From an uncultured Prevotella sp. (lineage in GTDB: Bacteria; Bacteroidota; Bacteroidia; Bacteroidales; Bacteroidaceae): a stretch of 38,199 bases of DNA. Position 1 is the first letter of the stretch, and every line of letters begins with the position of its first letter. A program made the position numbers and the translations under genes. The notes below the pieces were generated by a model. The model worked only from the letters and a program-made list of their open reading frames with translations, did not search any database and had not been told where the DNA came from. The stretch covers positions 1-38,199 of the forward strand of contig CALUGU010000012.1 in assembly GCA_944320255.1 (NCBI GenBank), given 5' to 3'. This document shows, in pieces, positions 16,208 to 25,425 of this stretch.

Positions 16208-17074
16208 ATGAAACGTTTTTTTATCACATTATTGATATTGACCGCGGGGCTGATAGTCCCGGAGTCAATCCTGGCGCAACAGCGCTACAAGATCGGAGTG
16301 TGTGACTGGATGGTGCTCAAGCGCCAAAAGCTGGGCGAGTTCAAATTAGCCAAGGAATTGGGCTGCGACGGCATCGAAATGGACATGGGCGGCCTCGGCA
16401 CACGTAATTCCTTCGACAACAAAATGCGCGACCCAGAGTTCGTAAAGTTGTTCAACCACACCGCCGACAGCCTCGGCATAGAGATTGGCGCGGTGGCGAT
16501 GTCGGGTTTCTACGGCCAGAGCTTCGCAAAGAAAGAAAGTTGGCGCTGGCTGATACAAGACTGCATCAACACGATGGAAGCCATGGGAGCCGACGTTGCC
16601 TTCCTGCCCCTCGGCGGATGCGGCAACAACTGGGCAGACTCCCTCCCACTCCGCCAAGAGATTGTATGGAGGCTGCGTGAGGCGGGCGAAATGGCAAAGG
16701 CGCGCGGCAAAGTCATAGGCATAGACACTCCGCTCGACGCCGAAGGCAACATTAAGCTGCTCGACGAGATTGGTTCTGACGGAATAAAGATTTTCTACAA
16801 GTTCCAAACAGCCATAGAAAACAAGCGCGACATAGCCAAGGAAATAAAGACACTGGGCAAAGACCGCATCTGCGCCATACACGCAAGCAACACTGACGGA
16901 GTGTGGTTGAGGAACGACAAGGCCGTAAAAATGAAGAAGATAAAGAAAGCCCTTGACGAAAGCGGATGGTCAGGCTGGATGTTCGTAGAACGCAGCAGGG
17001 ACGTCAAGCAAGTGCGCAATGTGAAGTTAAATTATGGTGAAAATGTTAAATACTTAAAAGAAATAATGCAATGA
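16208..17074 (+). CDS. Exported sugar phosphate isomerase/epimerase-like TIM-barrel protein
   Basis: A 288-residue protein of the xylose-isomerase-like / AP-endonuclease-2 superfamily. The barrel pattern is visible: KIGVCDWMV, FKLAKELGCDGIEMDMGG, GIEIGAVAMSGFYG, MEAMGADVAFLPLGG, KVIGIDTPLDAEGNIKLLDE, RICAIHASNTDGVWL and GWMFVERSRD. Family members bind a metal with Glu, Asp and His residues; E57 in GIEMD, D183-region Asp, H-A-S and the final E of VERSR are candidates. Unlike cytoplasmic relatives it has a signal peptide (ending ILAQ), so it acts in the periplasm on free sugars or oligosaccharide ends rather than on sugar phosphates. Such exported homologues are frequent in Bacteroidota PULs, and the substrate is unknown. 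Its stop overlaps the next start (ATGA), so the two are translationally coupled. Confidence 0.82.
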   Translation: MKRFFITLLILTAGLIVPESILAQQRYKIGVCDWMVLKRQKLGEFKLAKELGCDGIEMDMGGLGTRNSFDNKMRDPEFVKLFNHTADSLGIEIGAVAMSGFYGQSFAKKESWRWLIQDCINTMEAMGADVAFLPLGGCGNNWADSLPLRQEIVWRLREAGEMAKARGKVIGIDTPLDAEGNIKLLDEIGSDGIKIFYKFQTAIENKRDIAKEIKTLGKDRICAIHASNTDGVWLRNDKAVKMKKIKKALDESGWSGWMFVERSRDVKQVRNVKLNYGENVKYLKEIMQ

Positions 17075-17736
17075 GAATTTTTTTAACTATTTTTGTAACG
17101 CTAATAACATTAAGCGCTACTAACGCACAGACATTCAAACTCAATTCGGACGGCCGCGACAAGGATTACGTGAACACAATCTTAGGCCGTGCGAAGAAAG
17201 TGACCGACGCCTTGAAGATAACCGGAACGGAGAAAGGCACGCAAGTAATGAACATCGTAGCCAACAGGTATTTCGAGCTGAACGACATCTACGAGGAGCG
17301 CGACAGCCTGAAGAAAGCGGCTTCGGCACTTACCGGAGACGCGAAAAAGCAAGCACAGGCGTTCGCCGAGAGCCAGAAGGACAGCAAACTGTACCGCTCT
17401 CACTTCGCCTTCGACTCGAACCTGTCATTGCTCTTGGACGCGGATGCCATAGAAACCGTGAAAGACGTCATGACGTACAACGTGGTAAAAGTGACATACG
17501 ACGCGCAGTGCGACATGATACCCACCCTCAAGGATGAAGAGAAAGCCCAGATACTGGCTTGGCTCAAGGAAGCGCGCGAATTTGCCATCGACGCCGAAAG
17601 CTCAAGGAAAAAGCACGAAGCGTTCGGCAAATACAAAGGCCGCATAAACAACTACCTCAGCAAACGCGGATACAATCTCACGAAAGAACGCGAGGAATGG
17701 GCAAAACGAGTAAAGGCCAGAGGCGGCACGCTCTAA
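17071..17736 (+). CDS. Exported DUF3826-type protein
   Basis: A 221-residue protein with a signal peptide (ending NAQT). It is mostly helical. The C-terminal block VVKVTYDAQCDMIPTLKDEE, AQILAWLKEAREFAIDAESS and RKKHEAFGKYKGRINNYLSK fits the DUF3826 family as I remember it. No catalytic function is known; homologues occur almost only inside Bacteroidota carbohydrate loci. It overlaps the preceding isomerase-like gene by 4 nt, which suggests that the two proteins work in the same periplasmic step. A terminator follows about 115 bp downstream. Confidence 0.8.
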   Translation: MRIFLTIFVTLITLSATNAQTFKLNSDGRDKDYVNTILGRAKKVTDALKITGTEKGTQVMNIVANRYFELNDIYEERDSLKKAASALTGDAKKQAQAFAESQKDSKLYRSHFAFDSNLSLLLDADAIETVKDVMTYNVVKVTYDAQCDMIPTLKDEEKAQILAWLKEAREFAIDAESSRKKHEAFGKYKGRINNYLSKRGYNLTKEREEWAKRVKARGGTL

Positions 17737-17852
17737 CGGGAACGAATGTGTAAAAGCGAAATGAAAACCCTTTAACTAAAGACAAAAGAAAGCTAAAAGG
17801 CTGAAGAACAACATTTCCAAAATGCGGAAGGACGATAAACCAAGGAAAAGAA

Positions 17853-17889
17853 GGAAAACGCGTGACAGCGTTTTCCCCTTTTTCTCGTT
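17853..17889 (+). terminator. Rho-independent terminator
   Basis: GGAAAACGC (17853-17861) pairs with GCGTTTTCC (17868-17876), with a 6-nt loop, followed by CCTTTTTCTCGTTTT. It closes the isomerase-like/DUF3826 unit 37 bp before the GH127 start codon. Confidence 0.82.
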
Positions 17890-17925
17890 TTATAGACTTC
17901 CACTTTTGGCACAACCCTTACATTT

Positions 17926-20004
17926 ATGAAAAGAAACATCTTGTCAAGCATCATCGTGTTAGCGGCGGCCACACTGCCTGCGGCAGCGCAGCAAAACGGA
18001 ATCAACGACACACGCAACAGCAAAAGCGCGGTAGTAAACTCAACGCCCATCGACGCAGTGAAATGGACTGGCGGTTTCTGGGGCGAACGCTTCGGAGTGC
18101 TGAGCGGAACGTCGGTGCAAAGCATGTGGGAGACATGGAAGTCCGACCGCGGCCACAGTTACAACAACTTCCTGATTGCGGCAGGCGAAAAGAAAGACAA
18201 ACGCCACGGGCCTCCGTTCCACGACGGAGACATGTACAAATGGCTTGAGGCCGTAGCCGCCGTCTACGCAGTTAACAAAGACCCTGAGCTTGACAAGATA
18301 ATGGACGACGTAATACGCCTTATCGCCAAGGCGCAACGCCAAGACGGATACCTGCACACGCCAGTAATCATCGCCGAAAGGAACAAAAAGGCCGTTGAAG
18401 GGGAAGAAAAGGAAAACGAGAACATCGGCACGGCCGTAGGCTCAAGCAAGGACGGAGTGTTCGGCAATCCGCTCAACTTCGAGCAATACAACATGGGACA
18501 TCTCATCACGGCTGGAATAATCCACAAGCGCGCTACGGGAAAGACCACACTGTTCGACTGCGCCGTGAAAGCCGCCGACTTCCTTTATGACATGTACAAG
18601 AACCCGCCGGCCACGATGAATTTCACCGTCATCTGCCCGTCACACTATATGGCCGTGTCTGAAATGTACCGTGAGACAGGCAATCCCAAATACCTTGAGC
18701 TGCTAAACATGTTCTTCGACGCACAGGCGAAAGCACAAAACGGCACTGACGACAACCAAGACCGTGTGCCGTTCCGCCAGCAATACAACGCCATGGGACA
18801 CAGCGTAAGGGCCAACTACCTTTACACCGGAGCGGCGGATCTTTACCTTGACGGCGGCGAAGCGCAGCTGAAAAAGAACTTGGACTCGATATGGAGCGAC
18901 ATCGTTTACCGGAAAATGTACATCAACGGGGCGTGCGGCGCACTGTACGACGGCACTTCACCCGACGGAACTGAATACAAGCCGGCTTTAATTCAGAAGG
19001 TGCACCAGAGCTACGGACGCCCTTACCAGCTGCCCCACTCCACCGCACACAACGAAACTTGCGCCAACATCGGCAATATGTTGCTCAACTGGCGAATGTT
19101 CTTAGCCACGGCTGACGCCAAATACACAGACCTTGTGGAAAACTGCCTGTATAACAGCATATTGTGCGGAATAAGCCTCGACGGCACAAAATACTTCTAC
19201 ACCAACCCCTTGAGGATGTCTGACGAACTGCCCTACAAGCTGCGTTGGCCGAAAGAGCGTGTTGAATACATCAGCTGCTTCTGCTGCCCGCCCAACACGC
19301 TGCGCACCCTTTGCGAGGCGCAGGATTATGCTTACAGCGTTGGCAAAGGCGAAATTTACGTTAACCTTTATGGAGACAACTCGCTTACTACCGAACTTGA
19401 CGGCATAGGGAAAATCACAATCGAGCAAAAGAGCGACTATCCGTGGGACGGCAACATTGCCATGACCGTGGCCAAACTGAAGGGAAAGAAAAAATTCACA
19501 CTCAAACTTAGGATACCCGCATGGTGTGACGACGCGAAGATCACCGTCAACGGACAACCCGTAAGCATCGACGCAAAGAGCGAAAGCTACGCTGCGATAA
19601 CACGTGAATGGAAGAAAGGCGACGTGGTTACGCTCGAAATGCCGATGGAAACAAAACTCGTAGAGGCCAACCCGCTCGTTGAGGAGTGCCGCGGACAAGT
19701 AGCCGTGCAACGCGGCCCGATACTTTACTGCCTTGAAAGCAACGACCTCGGCGGCGTTGACATCGACGACATCGCAATACCTGCTGACGCAAAATTCCAG
19801 CCCGTAGAGGTGAACATAGAAGGCAGCAGGATAATGGCGCTGGAAACCGAAGCCGTCAACCGCTCCGAAAAATCATGGAAGAACACACTTTACCGGGAAT
19901 TAGGCAAAAGCAAGGACAAGGTGAAAATACGCCTCATCCCCTACTACGCATGGGGCAACAGGGGCAAGAGCGAAATGACCGTGTGGATGCCTGTAGTACT
20001 TTAA
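17926..20004 (+). CDS. GH127 (DUF1680) family exported glycosidase
   Basis: A 692-residue exported enzyme with a signal peptide (ending AAAQ). An (alpha/alpha)6 barrel follows: WTGGFWGERF, HDGDMYKWLEAVAAVYAVNK, YNMGHLITAGIIHKRATGKT and GHSVRANYLYTGAADLY. The cysteine-metal site is intact: E377 and C379 in HNETCANIGN, C453 and C454 in CFCCPPN, matching the zinc ligands and catalytic cysteine of the beta-L-arabinofuranosidase HypBA1 (E338, C340, C417, C418). The residue aligned with HypBA1 acid/base E322, sixteen before E377, is Q361 here. GH127 includes beta-L-arabinofuranosidases and the aceric acid hydrolase BT1003 of the B. thetaiotaomicron rhamnogalacturonan-II loci. Two beta-sandwich domains complete the C-terminus. 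It is 19 bp before the GH141-type gene, so probably one operon. Confidence 0.88.
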   Translation: MKRNILSSIIVLAAATLPAAAQQNGINDTRNSKSAVVNSTPIDAVKWTGGFWGERFGVLSGTSVQSMWETWKSDRGHSYNNFLIAAGEKKDKRHGPPFHDGDMYKWLEAVAAVYAVNKDPELDKIMDDVIRLIAKAQRQDGYLHTPVIIAERNKKAVEGEEKENENIGTAVGSSKDGVFGNPLNFEQYNMGHLITAGIIHKRATGKTTLFDCAVKAADFLYDMYKNPPATMNFTVICPSHYMAVSEMYRETGNPKYLELLNMFFDAQAKAQNGTDDNQDRVPFRQQYNAMGHSVRANYLYTGAADLYLDGGEAQLKKNLDSIWSDIVYRKMYINGACGALYDGTSPDGTEYKPALIQKVHQSYGRPYQLPHSTAHNETCANIGNMLLNWRMFLATADAKYTDLVENCLYNSILCGISLDGTKYFYTNPLRMSDELPYKLRWPKERVEYISCFCCPPNTLRTLCEAQDYAYSVGKGEIYVNLYGDNSLTTELDGIGKITIEQKSDYPWDGNIAMTVAKLKGKKKFTLKLRIPAWCDDAKITVNGQPVSIDAKSESYAAITREWKKGDVVTLEMPMETKLVEANPLVEECRGQVAVQRGPILYCLESNDLGGVDIDDIAIPADAKFQPVEVNIEGSRIMALETEAVNRSEKSWKNTLYRELGKSKDKVKIRLIPYYAWGNRGKSEMTVWMPVVL

Positions 20005-20023
20005 CGACATTAAACCTATAATA

Positions 20024-21790
20024 ATGAACACCCGTAAAACTTTTTTTACAATACTCTTGGCCGCAGTGGCCGGCGTCAATGTATGCGCCAAAGACATCAT
20101 CGTGAAGCCCGGCGCATACACCATTGAGAAGGCGTTGCAGCAAGCGCGCGAGGAACGCCGTCTCAACCACGCCGCCGACGTATGCCTGCGCTTGCAGGCC
20201 GGCACGTACAGCCTGAACCAGCCTATCATAATACGCCCCGAAGACAACGGCACACGCATCGTGGCCGACGGGAAAGCCGTAATCAGCGGCGGCGTTAAGA
20301 TAAGCGGCTGGAAGAAAGAAGGAAAATACTACGTGGCCGACGTGCCCGACTTCAACGGCCGCCCGCTGGAGTTCCGCCAGATGTGGGTGAACGGCAAGAA
20401 AGCCGTAAGGGCGCGCGACGTTGCCGACTTCGACGACATGTACCGCATAAAGAGCCTTGACAAGGCCAAGGAGACAATCTACGTGCCGGCGGCCGCCGTG
20501 AAAAAAATAATCGGCGCACGGTACGCCGAGATGGTGCTGCACGAGATGTGGTGCGTCGCCAACCTGCGCATAAAAGACATCAAGGTGCAGGGCGACAGCG
20601 CGGCGGTGACATTCCACCAGCCTGAGAGCCACGTGCACTTCATGCACCCGTGGCCGTCGCCAATGGTGACGACGGACGGGCACAACTCGGCATTCTACCT
20701 GACCAACGCCAAGGAACTGCTCGACACAGAGGGCGAATGGTATCTTGACATCAAGACTTCAAAACTTTACTACATACCCCGCAAGGGTGAAGACATGGGC
20801 AATGCGGAGGTCATAGTGCCCGCCGTGGAGACCCTGCTCAAGGTGGAAGGCACGCCTGACTGCCCCGTGAAAGACGTCACATTCGACGGTGTTACGTTCA
20901 GCCACGCCACATGGCTGCGCCCCTCAACCAGCGGACACGCGCCCTTGCAGGCCGGAATGTACATGACGGAGGCGTACAAGCTGCGCCCGAAAATGGATCG
21001 CCCCAACGGCGACCACAAGCTCGACAACCAAGGATGGGTAGGCCGTCCCGCGGCTGCCGTAAGCCTCAACTGCGCCGAGGATGTGTCGTTCACGCGGTGC
21101 ACCTTCGAGCACAACGCTTCAACCGGACTCGACTACCACCTATATATAAAAGGTGGCAGCGTTGACCGTTGCACATTCCGCGACATGGGCGGCACCGGCA
21201 TACTGGCCGGCGGCTTCAGTCCTGAAGGCTATGAGGCCCACCTGCCATACGACCCTACAGACGAACGCATAATATGCACAGGGCTGAGCATCACCAACAA
21301 CCTAATAACCGACGTAACGAACGACGACTGGGGATGCGTGGGCATAGGCGCAGGCTTCGTGAAAGACATAAAGATTTGCAACAACGAGATAAGCGAAGTG
21401 TCATACACCGGCATATCGATGGGCTGGGGATGGAACCAGCAGGTATGCTCGATGTCAAACAACTTAGTGAAAGGCAACCTCATCCACCACTACGCCAAGC
21501 ACATGTATGACACGGCGGGAATTTACACCTTAGGGTCGCAACCCCACTCGTTCATCATCGAGAACGTAGTAAGGGACATCTACACCCCAAGCTACGCCCA
21601 CGACCCCAACCACTGGTTCTACCTGTACACGGACGAAGGCTCGTCGTACATCACCGTCCGTGACAACTGGACGCCCGAGGAGAAATTCCTCAAAAACGCC
21701 AACGGGCCGGGCAACACGTGGGAAAACAACGGGCCGGAGGTGGCCGACAGCATCAAGGCCAAGGCCGGAATAACCCACGAAACGAGATAA
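20024..21790 (+). CDS. GH141-type exported right-handed beta-helix glycosidase
   Basis: A 588-residue exported protein with a signal peptide (residues 1-22, ending VCAK). The N-terminal part (IIVKPGAYTIEKALQQAREE, LQAGTYSLNQPIIIRPEDNG, GGVKISGWKK) is the usual opening of PUL beta-helix hydrolases. It is followed by a beta-sandwich insertion (WYLDIKTSKLYYIPRKGE) and coils with V-T-F-D-G-V-T-F, N-A-S-T-G-L and GGTGILAGG turns. Order and length fit GH141, whose characterised members are an L-fucosidase acting on rhamnogalacturonan-II (BT1002) and a clostridial xylanase. In B. thetaiotaomicron the GH141 and GH127 genes BT1002 and BT1003 are also neighbours. I cannot assign catalytic residues by eye. 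It follows the GH127 gene by 19 bp and ends before a dispersed repeat. Confidence 0.75.
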   Translation: MNTRKTFFTILLAAVAGVNVCAKDIIVKPGAYTIEKALQQAREERRLNHAADVCLRLQAGTYSLNQPIIIRPEDNGTRIVADGKAVISGGVKISGWKKEGKYYVADVPDFNGRPLEFRQMWVNGKKAVRARDVADFDDMYRIKSLDKAKETIYVPAAAVKKIIGARYAEMVLHEMWCVANLRIKDIKVQGDSAAVTFHQPESHVHFMHPWPSPMVTTDGHNSAFYLTNAKELLDTEGEWYLDIKTSKLYYIPRKGEDMGNAEVIVPAVETLLKVEGTPDCPVKDVTFDGVTFSHATWLRPSTSGHAPLQAGMYMTEAYKLRPKMDRPNGDHKLDNQGWVGRPAAAVSLNCAEDVSFTRCTFEHNASTGLDYHLYIKGGSVDRCTFRDMGGTGILAGGFSPEGYEAHLPYDPTDERIICTGLSITNNLITDVTNDDWGCVGIGAGFVKDIKICNNEISEVSYTGISMGWGWNQQVCSMSNNLVKGNLIHHYAKHMYDTAGIYTLGSQPHSFIIENVVRDIYTPSYAHDPNHWFYLYTDEGSSYITVRDNWTPEEKFLKNANGPGNTWENNGPEVADSIKAKAGITHETR

Positions 21791-21840
21791 GCCTGGACGC
21801 GCATAGCGGCAGGCTGATAGCCATGCAAAATAAACGAGCT

Positions 21841-21926
21841 TGTGAAAGGCGGTCTTTTACCCTGTAAAAGGCCACCTTTTACCGCTTGAAAAGCCACCTT
21901 TCGCAAACCAAACGGCGGCATTTTGC
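21841..21926. repeat. Dispersed AAAAGGCCACCTTTT-type repeat, copy 2
   Basis: Repeated half-palindromes: AAAGGCGGTCTTTTA at 21845-21859, AAAAGGCCACCTTTT at 21866-21880 and GAAAAGCCACCTTTCGC at 21888-21904. The first two units recur with the same 21-bp offset at 32210 and 32231. It fills most of the 196-bp gap between the GH141-type gene and the permease. Confidence 0.75.
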
Positions 21927-21986
21927 ACAACGGCCGGCAAACCGCTGATAATCAAAACTTTACGACATAAACAGAAAATCTAATAT

Positions 21987-23354
21987 ATGGGAAAGAAAAA
22001 AAGCAGCTTAAAAAGCACGATAGCCGTGTCGCTCACCAACTATCTCGACGCGGGAGCCATCGTGGCGGGCGCCAGCGGACTGACGCTCTGGCAGAATTAC
22101 TTAGGACTGACGGAGGGACACCTCGGATGGCTCAACGCCATAAGCGCCAACTGCCTCGGCGCGGCCATAGGAGCAATCATGGGCGGTTTCCTCGCCGACA
22201 AGTACGGGCGTAAGGCCATCTACACTTACAACATGCTGGTCTACATGACTGGCGTGGCCCTGATAATGCTCTCCGTCAACTTCCCAATGCTGTTGGCGGG
22301 CTTCCTCATCACGGGCATATCCGTGGGCGTTGGCGTGCCGGCGTCATGGACTTACATTTCAGAGAACTCCGAAGTAGGCAACCGCGGCCGCAACATCGGC
22401 ATCTCACAAATGGCCTGGGGCATCGGTCCTACCATAATACTCATACTCGGCACGCTGCTCGCACCGCCCACGAGCGGCAGCGACAGCGCAGGAGTGCTGT
22501 TCGCGCCGGTCGTTGAGTCGTTCGCCGCCCTGCTGACTGGCGGCACGGTGGAAGGCGCAGCCCTCAACGTGTTCAGCAGCCGCATAGTGTTCGCCTCGCT
22601 GTTCGTCGTTGCGTTCATAGCATGGCAGCTGCAACGCCGCCTTGACGAATCAGAGGAATGGAAGGCCGAGAAAGCCAAGCAGAGCAGCAGCCAGGGCGGC
22701 GTGTTCTCGTCGTTCGGCTCCCTGTTCACCAACAAGGTGAACATCCGCACGATACTCTTCCTCGCCGGGATTTACCTGACATGGAACCTCGTCAGCTCCG
22801 TCATGGGCTTCTTCCAGCAGCACATTTACGAGACCGCCGGCGGACTTTCAAACCAACACGCCAATATGCTTTCCGTGGCGCAGTGGGTAATCATCATCGT
22901 GACGACGTTCATCTTCTCGATGATTGTTGACAAGGTTAACCAACGTTGGCTCTACTTCTTCGGCGTGGGCATGGGCGTCCTGGCATGGGTTATAATAGTA
23001 ACCATCGGCGTGAACAGCATCGCCGGCCTGTTGTTCTTCACCCTCATCTGGGGCATCCAGGCCGGAGTCTCCGTGCAATCGTTCTACGCCCTCTGGGCGT
23101 CAGAGCTGTTCCCTGCCAAGTACAGGGCGGCGGCGCAGGGCGTGATGTTCTTCATCGTGCGCGGCGTGTCTGCGCTGTGGGGCCTCGGCTTCGTCTACAT
23201 CTACGGGCCTAACGGCGAAGGCTTCACCATCGCGGCGTACATAATGATGGGCTTGCTGCTCATCTCGCTCGTCATCGGAACCATCTGGACACCGCAGACG
23301 CGCGGAAAAACACTTGAACAAATAACTAAAGAAAGATATGGCGACAACATCTAA
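21987..23354 (+). CDS. MFS-family sugar permease
   Basis: A 455-residue inner-membrane transporter of the major facilitator superfamily, sugar-porter type, with about twelve predicted membrane segments. The loop 2-3 signature is present at residues 66-76 (GGFLADKYGRK). There is a loop with PASWTYISE after segment 4, a degenerate RR-L-D-E-S-E-E-W central loop, and the PQTRGKTLEQI C-terminal motif typical of sugar porters. In Bacteroidota PULs such permeases carry the final mono- or oligosaccharide into the cytoplasm. It overlaps the next gene, a cytoplasmic GH78, by 17 nt, so the cargo is probably a rhamnose-containing oligosaccharide. It is the first gene of a four-gene packed operon; the promoter is not located. 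Confidence 0.92.
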   Translation: MGKKKSSLKSTIAVSLTNYLDAGAIVAGASGLTLWQNYLGLTEGHLGWLNAISANCLGAAIGAIMGGFLADKYGRKAIYTYNMLVYMTGVALIMLSVNFPMLLAGFLITGISVGVGVPASWTYISENSEVGNRGRNIGISQMAWGIGPTIILILGTLLAPPTSGSDSAGVLFAPVVESFAALLTGGTVEGAALNVFSSRIVFASLFVVAFIAWQLQRRLDESEEWKAEKAKQSSSQGGVFSSFGSLFTNKVNIRTILFLAGIYLTWNLVSSVMGFFQQHIYETAGGLSNQHANMLSVAQWVIIIVTTFIFSMIVDKVNQRWLYFFGVGMGVLAWVIIVTIGVNSIAGLLFFTLIWGIQAGVSVQSFYALWASELFPAKYRAAAQGVMFFIVRGVSALWGLGFVYIYGPNGEGFTIAAYIMMGLLLISLVIGTIWTPQTRGKTLEQITKERYGDNI

Positions 23355-25425
23355 AGCTACATGGATTTGGTATCCGGGCGACTATGAAATATGGCTCGGA
23401 AACAAAATGAACAACCGCCGCACAGACCGCGGGGCATACTTCCCGCCCTTCTGGAAGCAGGACAGCCACTATGTCACCGTTGAGTTCAGCAAGGCCGTGG
23501 AGACCGCTGAAGACGAGACGATAGACATAGCCACGGAGGGCGACTATAACATAAAAATCGACGGCAAGATGCTGTTCGGGATGCCGAAGCGTTTCACCAT
23601 CACCGCCGGCAGGCACAACATAAACATAAAAGTGCACAACCAGGCCACGCCTCCGGCACTATACCTGAACGGAAAGACCGTAAAGACTGACGAGACATGG
23701 AACGTGACGTTCGAGGACAAAGAGTGGATAGACGAGAGCGGAAAGGCGAGCGACACGTCGTCAACAGTCTACATGAAAGCCGGACGGTGGAATTTCGACG
23801 ACATCGACACCCTGCCCTCCGACTTCAAACTTAGCCGCAGGCACGAAAACGCAGTGTCTGAAACCGGCGGACTGTACGACTTCGGCCGTGAGACTTTCGG
23901 CTTCGCCATCCTGCACGGCATCGAAGGCGAAGGCACGATAGACATATTCTACGGCGAAAGCGAAGAGGAGGCAAGGGACAAGGAGCATTGCGAGACGCTC
24001 GACAAGCTCGCCGTTTCAGACGGCAGGATAACCGACCTTGCCACCGGGAAAAGCGCAACCCTTGCGGACAAGTACACCTTGCAGAACAGCAAGGCGTTCC
24101 GTTACATCTACATTGAGACGTCAGGGTGCGCAGTGTCCGACGTCAGCATGGACTATGAATACATGCCGGAGACGGAGCACGGCACGTTCAAGTGCAACGA
24201 CGAAGAGCTGAACAAGATTTGGGAAGTGGGCGCATACACCATGCAGCTCACGGCCCGCGAGTTCTTCATCGACGGCATCAAGCGCGACCGCTGGGTGTGG
24301 AGCGGCGATGCGTCGCAGAGCTACCTGATGAACTTCTACCTGTTCAACGACAACGAGATGGTGAAGCGCACCACGTGGTTGCTCGCCGGCAAAGCCCCGA
24401 TAACGAGCCACATCAACACCATAATGGACTACACCTTCTACTGGTTCAACTCCATTTACGACTATTACCTTTACAGCGGCGACCGCCATTTCCTGACGCA
24501 AATCTACCCGACGATGCAGACGTATATGGCCTACGTGCTGGGACGCACCGACGAGGACGGAATGGTTGAGGGACTGACGGGCGACTGGGTGTTCGTTGAC
24601 TGGGCCGACAAGCCTATGGACAAGCAAGGACAGCTGGCTTTCGAGCAAATCCTTTTCAGGAAATCGCTTGAGTCCATTGCCGCCGTCGCAGCCATCGTGG
24701 GCGACAATGACGACGCGGCAAGATACCAGGAACTCGCCGACAAGCTGGGCGAGAAACTGCTGCCCTACTTCTGGAACGACGCGAAACAGGCCCTGATGCA
24801 CAACCGCAAGGACGGACGGCAGAGCACTGAAGTGTTCCGTTACCCAAATATGTTCGCCATAATGTACGGCTATCTTGATAAGGAAAAGCAAGAAGCCGTG
24901 AAGCGTTCGGTAATCCTCAACGACGACGTTCTCCGCATTACAACGCCTTATATGCGCTTCTACGAACTTGAAGCCCTGTGCATGCTCGGCGAGCAAGACC
25001 GCGTGATGAAGGAAATGAAGGCGTATTGGGGCGGAATGTTGCGTGAAGGCGCAACGTCGTTCTGGGAAAAATACAACCCCGACGAGCACGGACGCGACAA
25101 GCTGGCGATGTATGGCCGCCCCTACGGCAAGAGCCTCTGCCACGCCTGGGGGGCAAGTCCTATTTACCTCTTGGGCAGGTATTACCTCGGCGTAGAGCCT
25201 GTGAAGCCCGGTTTCGAGGAATACACCGTGAAGCCGACGCTCGGCGGGTTGGAATGGATGGAGGGCAACGTGCCCACTCCGTTCGGCACAGTGTATGTCA
25301 AGATGGACAAAAAATCCGTAACCGTCAAGGCCGACGGAGGCCGCGGCACGCTGATAATCGGCGACGGAGAGAATAAAAAAGAAATAGAAATACAACCCGG
25401 AAAAGAAACAACAGTGAACTTATGA
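23338..25425 (+). CDS. Cytoplasmic GH78 alpha-L-rhamnosidase-like enzyme
   Basis: A 695-residue protein without a signal peptide (MATTSKATWIWYPGDYEIWL), so cytoplasmic, unlike the other hydrolases here. N-terminal beta-sandwich modules run to about residue 280. The (alpha/alpha)6 barrel carries the GH78 motif at 312-324 (DGIKRDRWVWSGD) and GATSFWEKYNPDEHG with E577 as the likely general base. The C-terminal beta-domain contains the usual YTVKPTLGGLEWMEG. Compared with the D-x4-RDER form of well-studied GH78 enzymes, the motif lacks the Glu, leaving D317 as the candidate acid, as in the DGIKRDR subgroup. It would release L-rhamnose from imported oligosaccharides. It overlaps the permease by 17 nt and the next gene by 4 nt, so translational coupling is likely. 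Confidence 0.88.
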   Translation: MATTSKATWIWYPGDYEIWLGNKMNNRRTDRGAYFPPFWKQDSHYVTVEFSKAVETAEDETIDIATEGDYNIKIDGKMLFGMPKRFTITAGRHNINIKVHNQATPPALYLNGKTVKTDETWNVTFEDKEWIDESGKASDTSSTVYMKAGRWNFDDIDTLPSDFKLSRRHENAVSETGGLYDFGRETFGFAILHGIEGEGTIDIFYGESEEEARDKEHCETLDKLAVSDGRITDLATGKSATLADKYTLQNSKAFRYIYIETSGCAVSDVSMDYEYMPETEHGTFKCNDEELNKIWEVGAYTMQLTAREFFIDGIKRDRWVWSGDASQSYLMNFYLFNDNEMVKRTTWLLAGKAPITSHINTIMDYTFYWFNSIYDYYLYSGDRHFLTQIYPTMQTYMAYVLGRTDEDGMVEGLTGDWVFVDWADKPMDKQGQLAFEQILFRKSLESIAAVAAIVGDNDDAARYQELADKLGEKLLPYFWNDAKQALMHNRKDGRQSTEVFRYPNMFAIMYGYLDKEKQEAVKRSVILNDDVLRITTPYMRFYELEALCMLGEQDRVMKEMKAYWGGMLREGATSFWEKYNPDEHGRDKLAMYGRPYGKSLCHAWGASPIYLLGRYYLGVEPVKPGFEEYTVKPTLGGLEWMEGNVPTPFGTVYVKMDKKSVTVKADGGRGTLIIGDGENKKEIEIQPGKETTVNL

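Noticed and set aside
17919..17926. TACATTTA box at the GH127 start
   Set aside because: It resembles the -7 box but overlaps the start codon, so transcription would begin inside the signal-peptide codons.
24121..25395. 424-residue open frame on the minus strand opposite the GH78 gene
   Set aside because: Antisense shadow of a clear enzyme gene, with no recognisable motif or start context.
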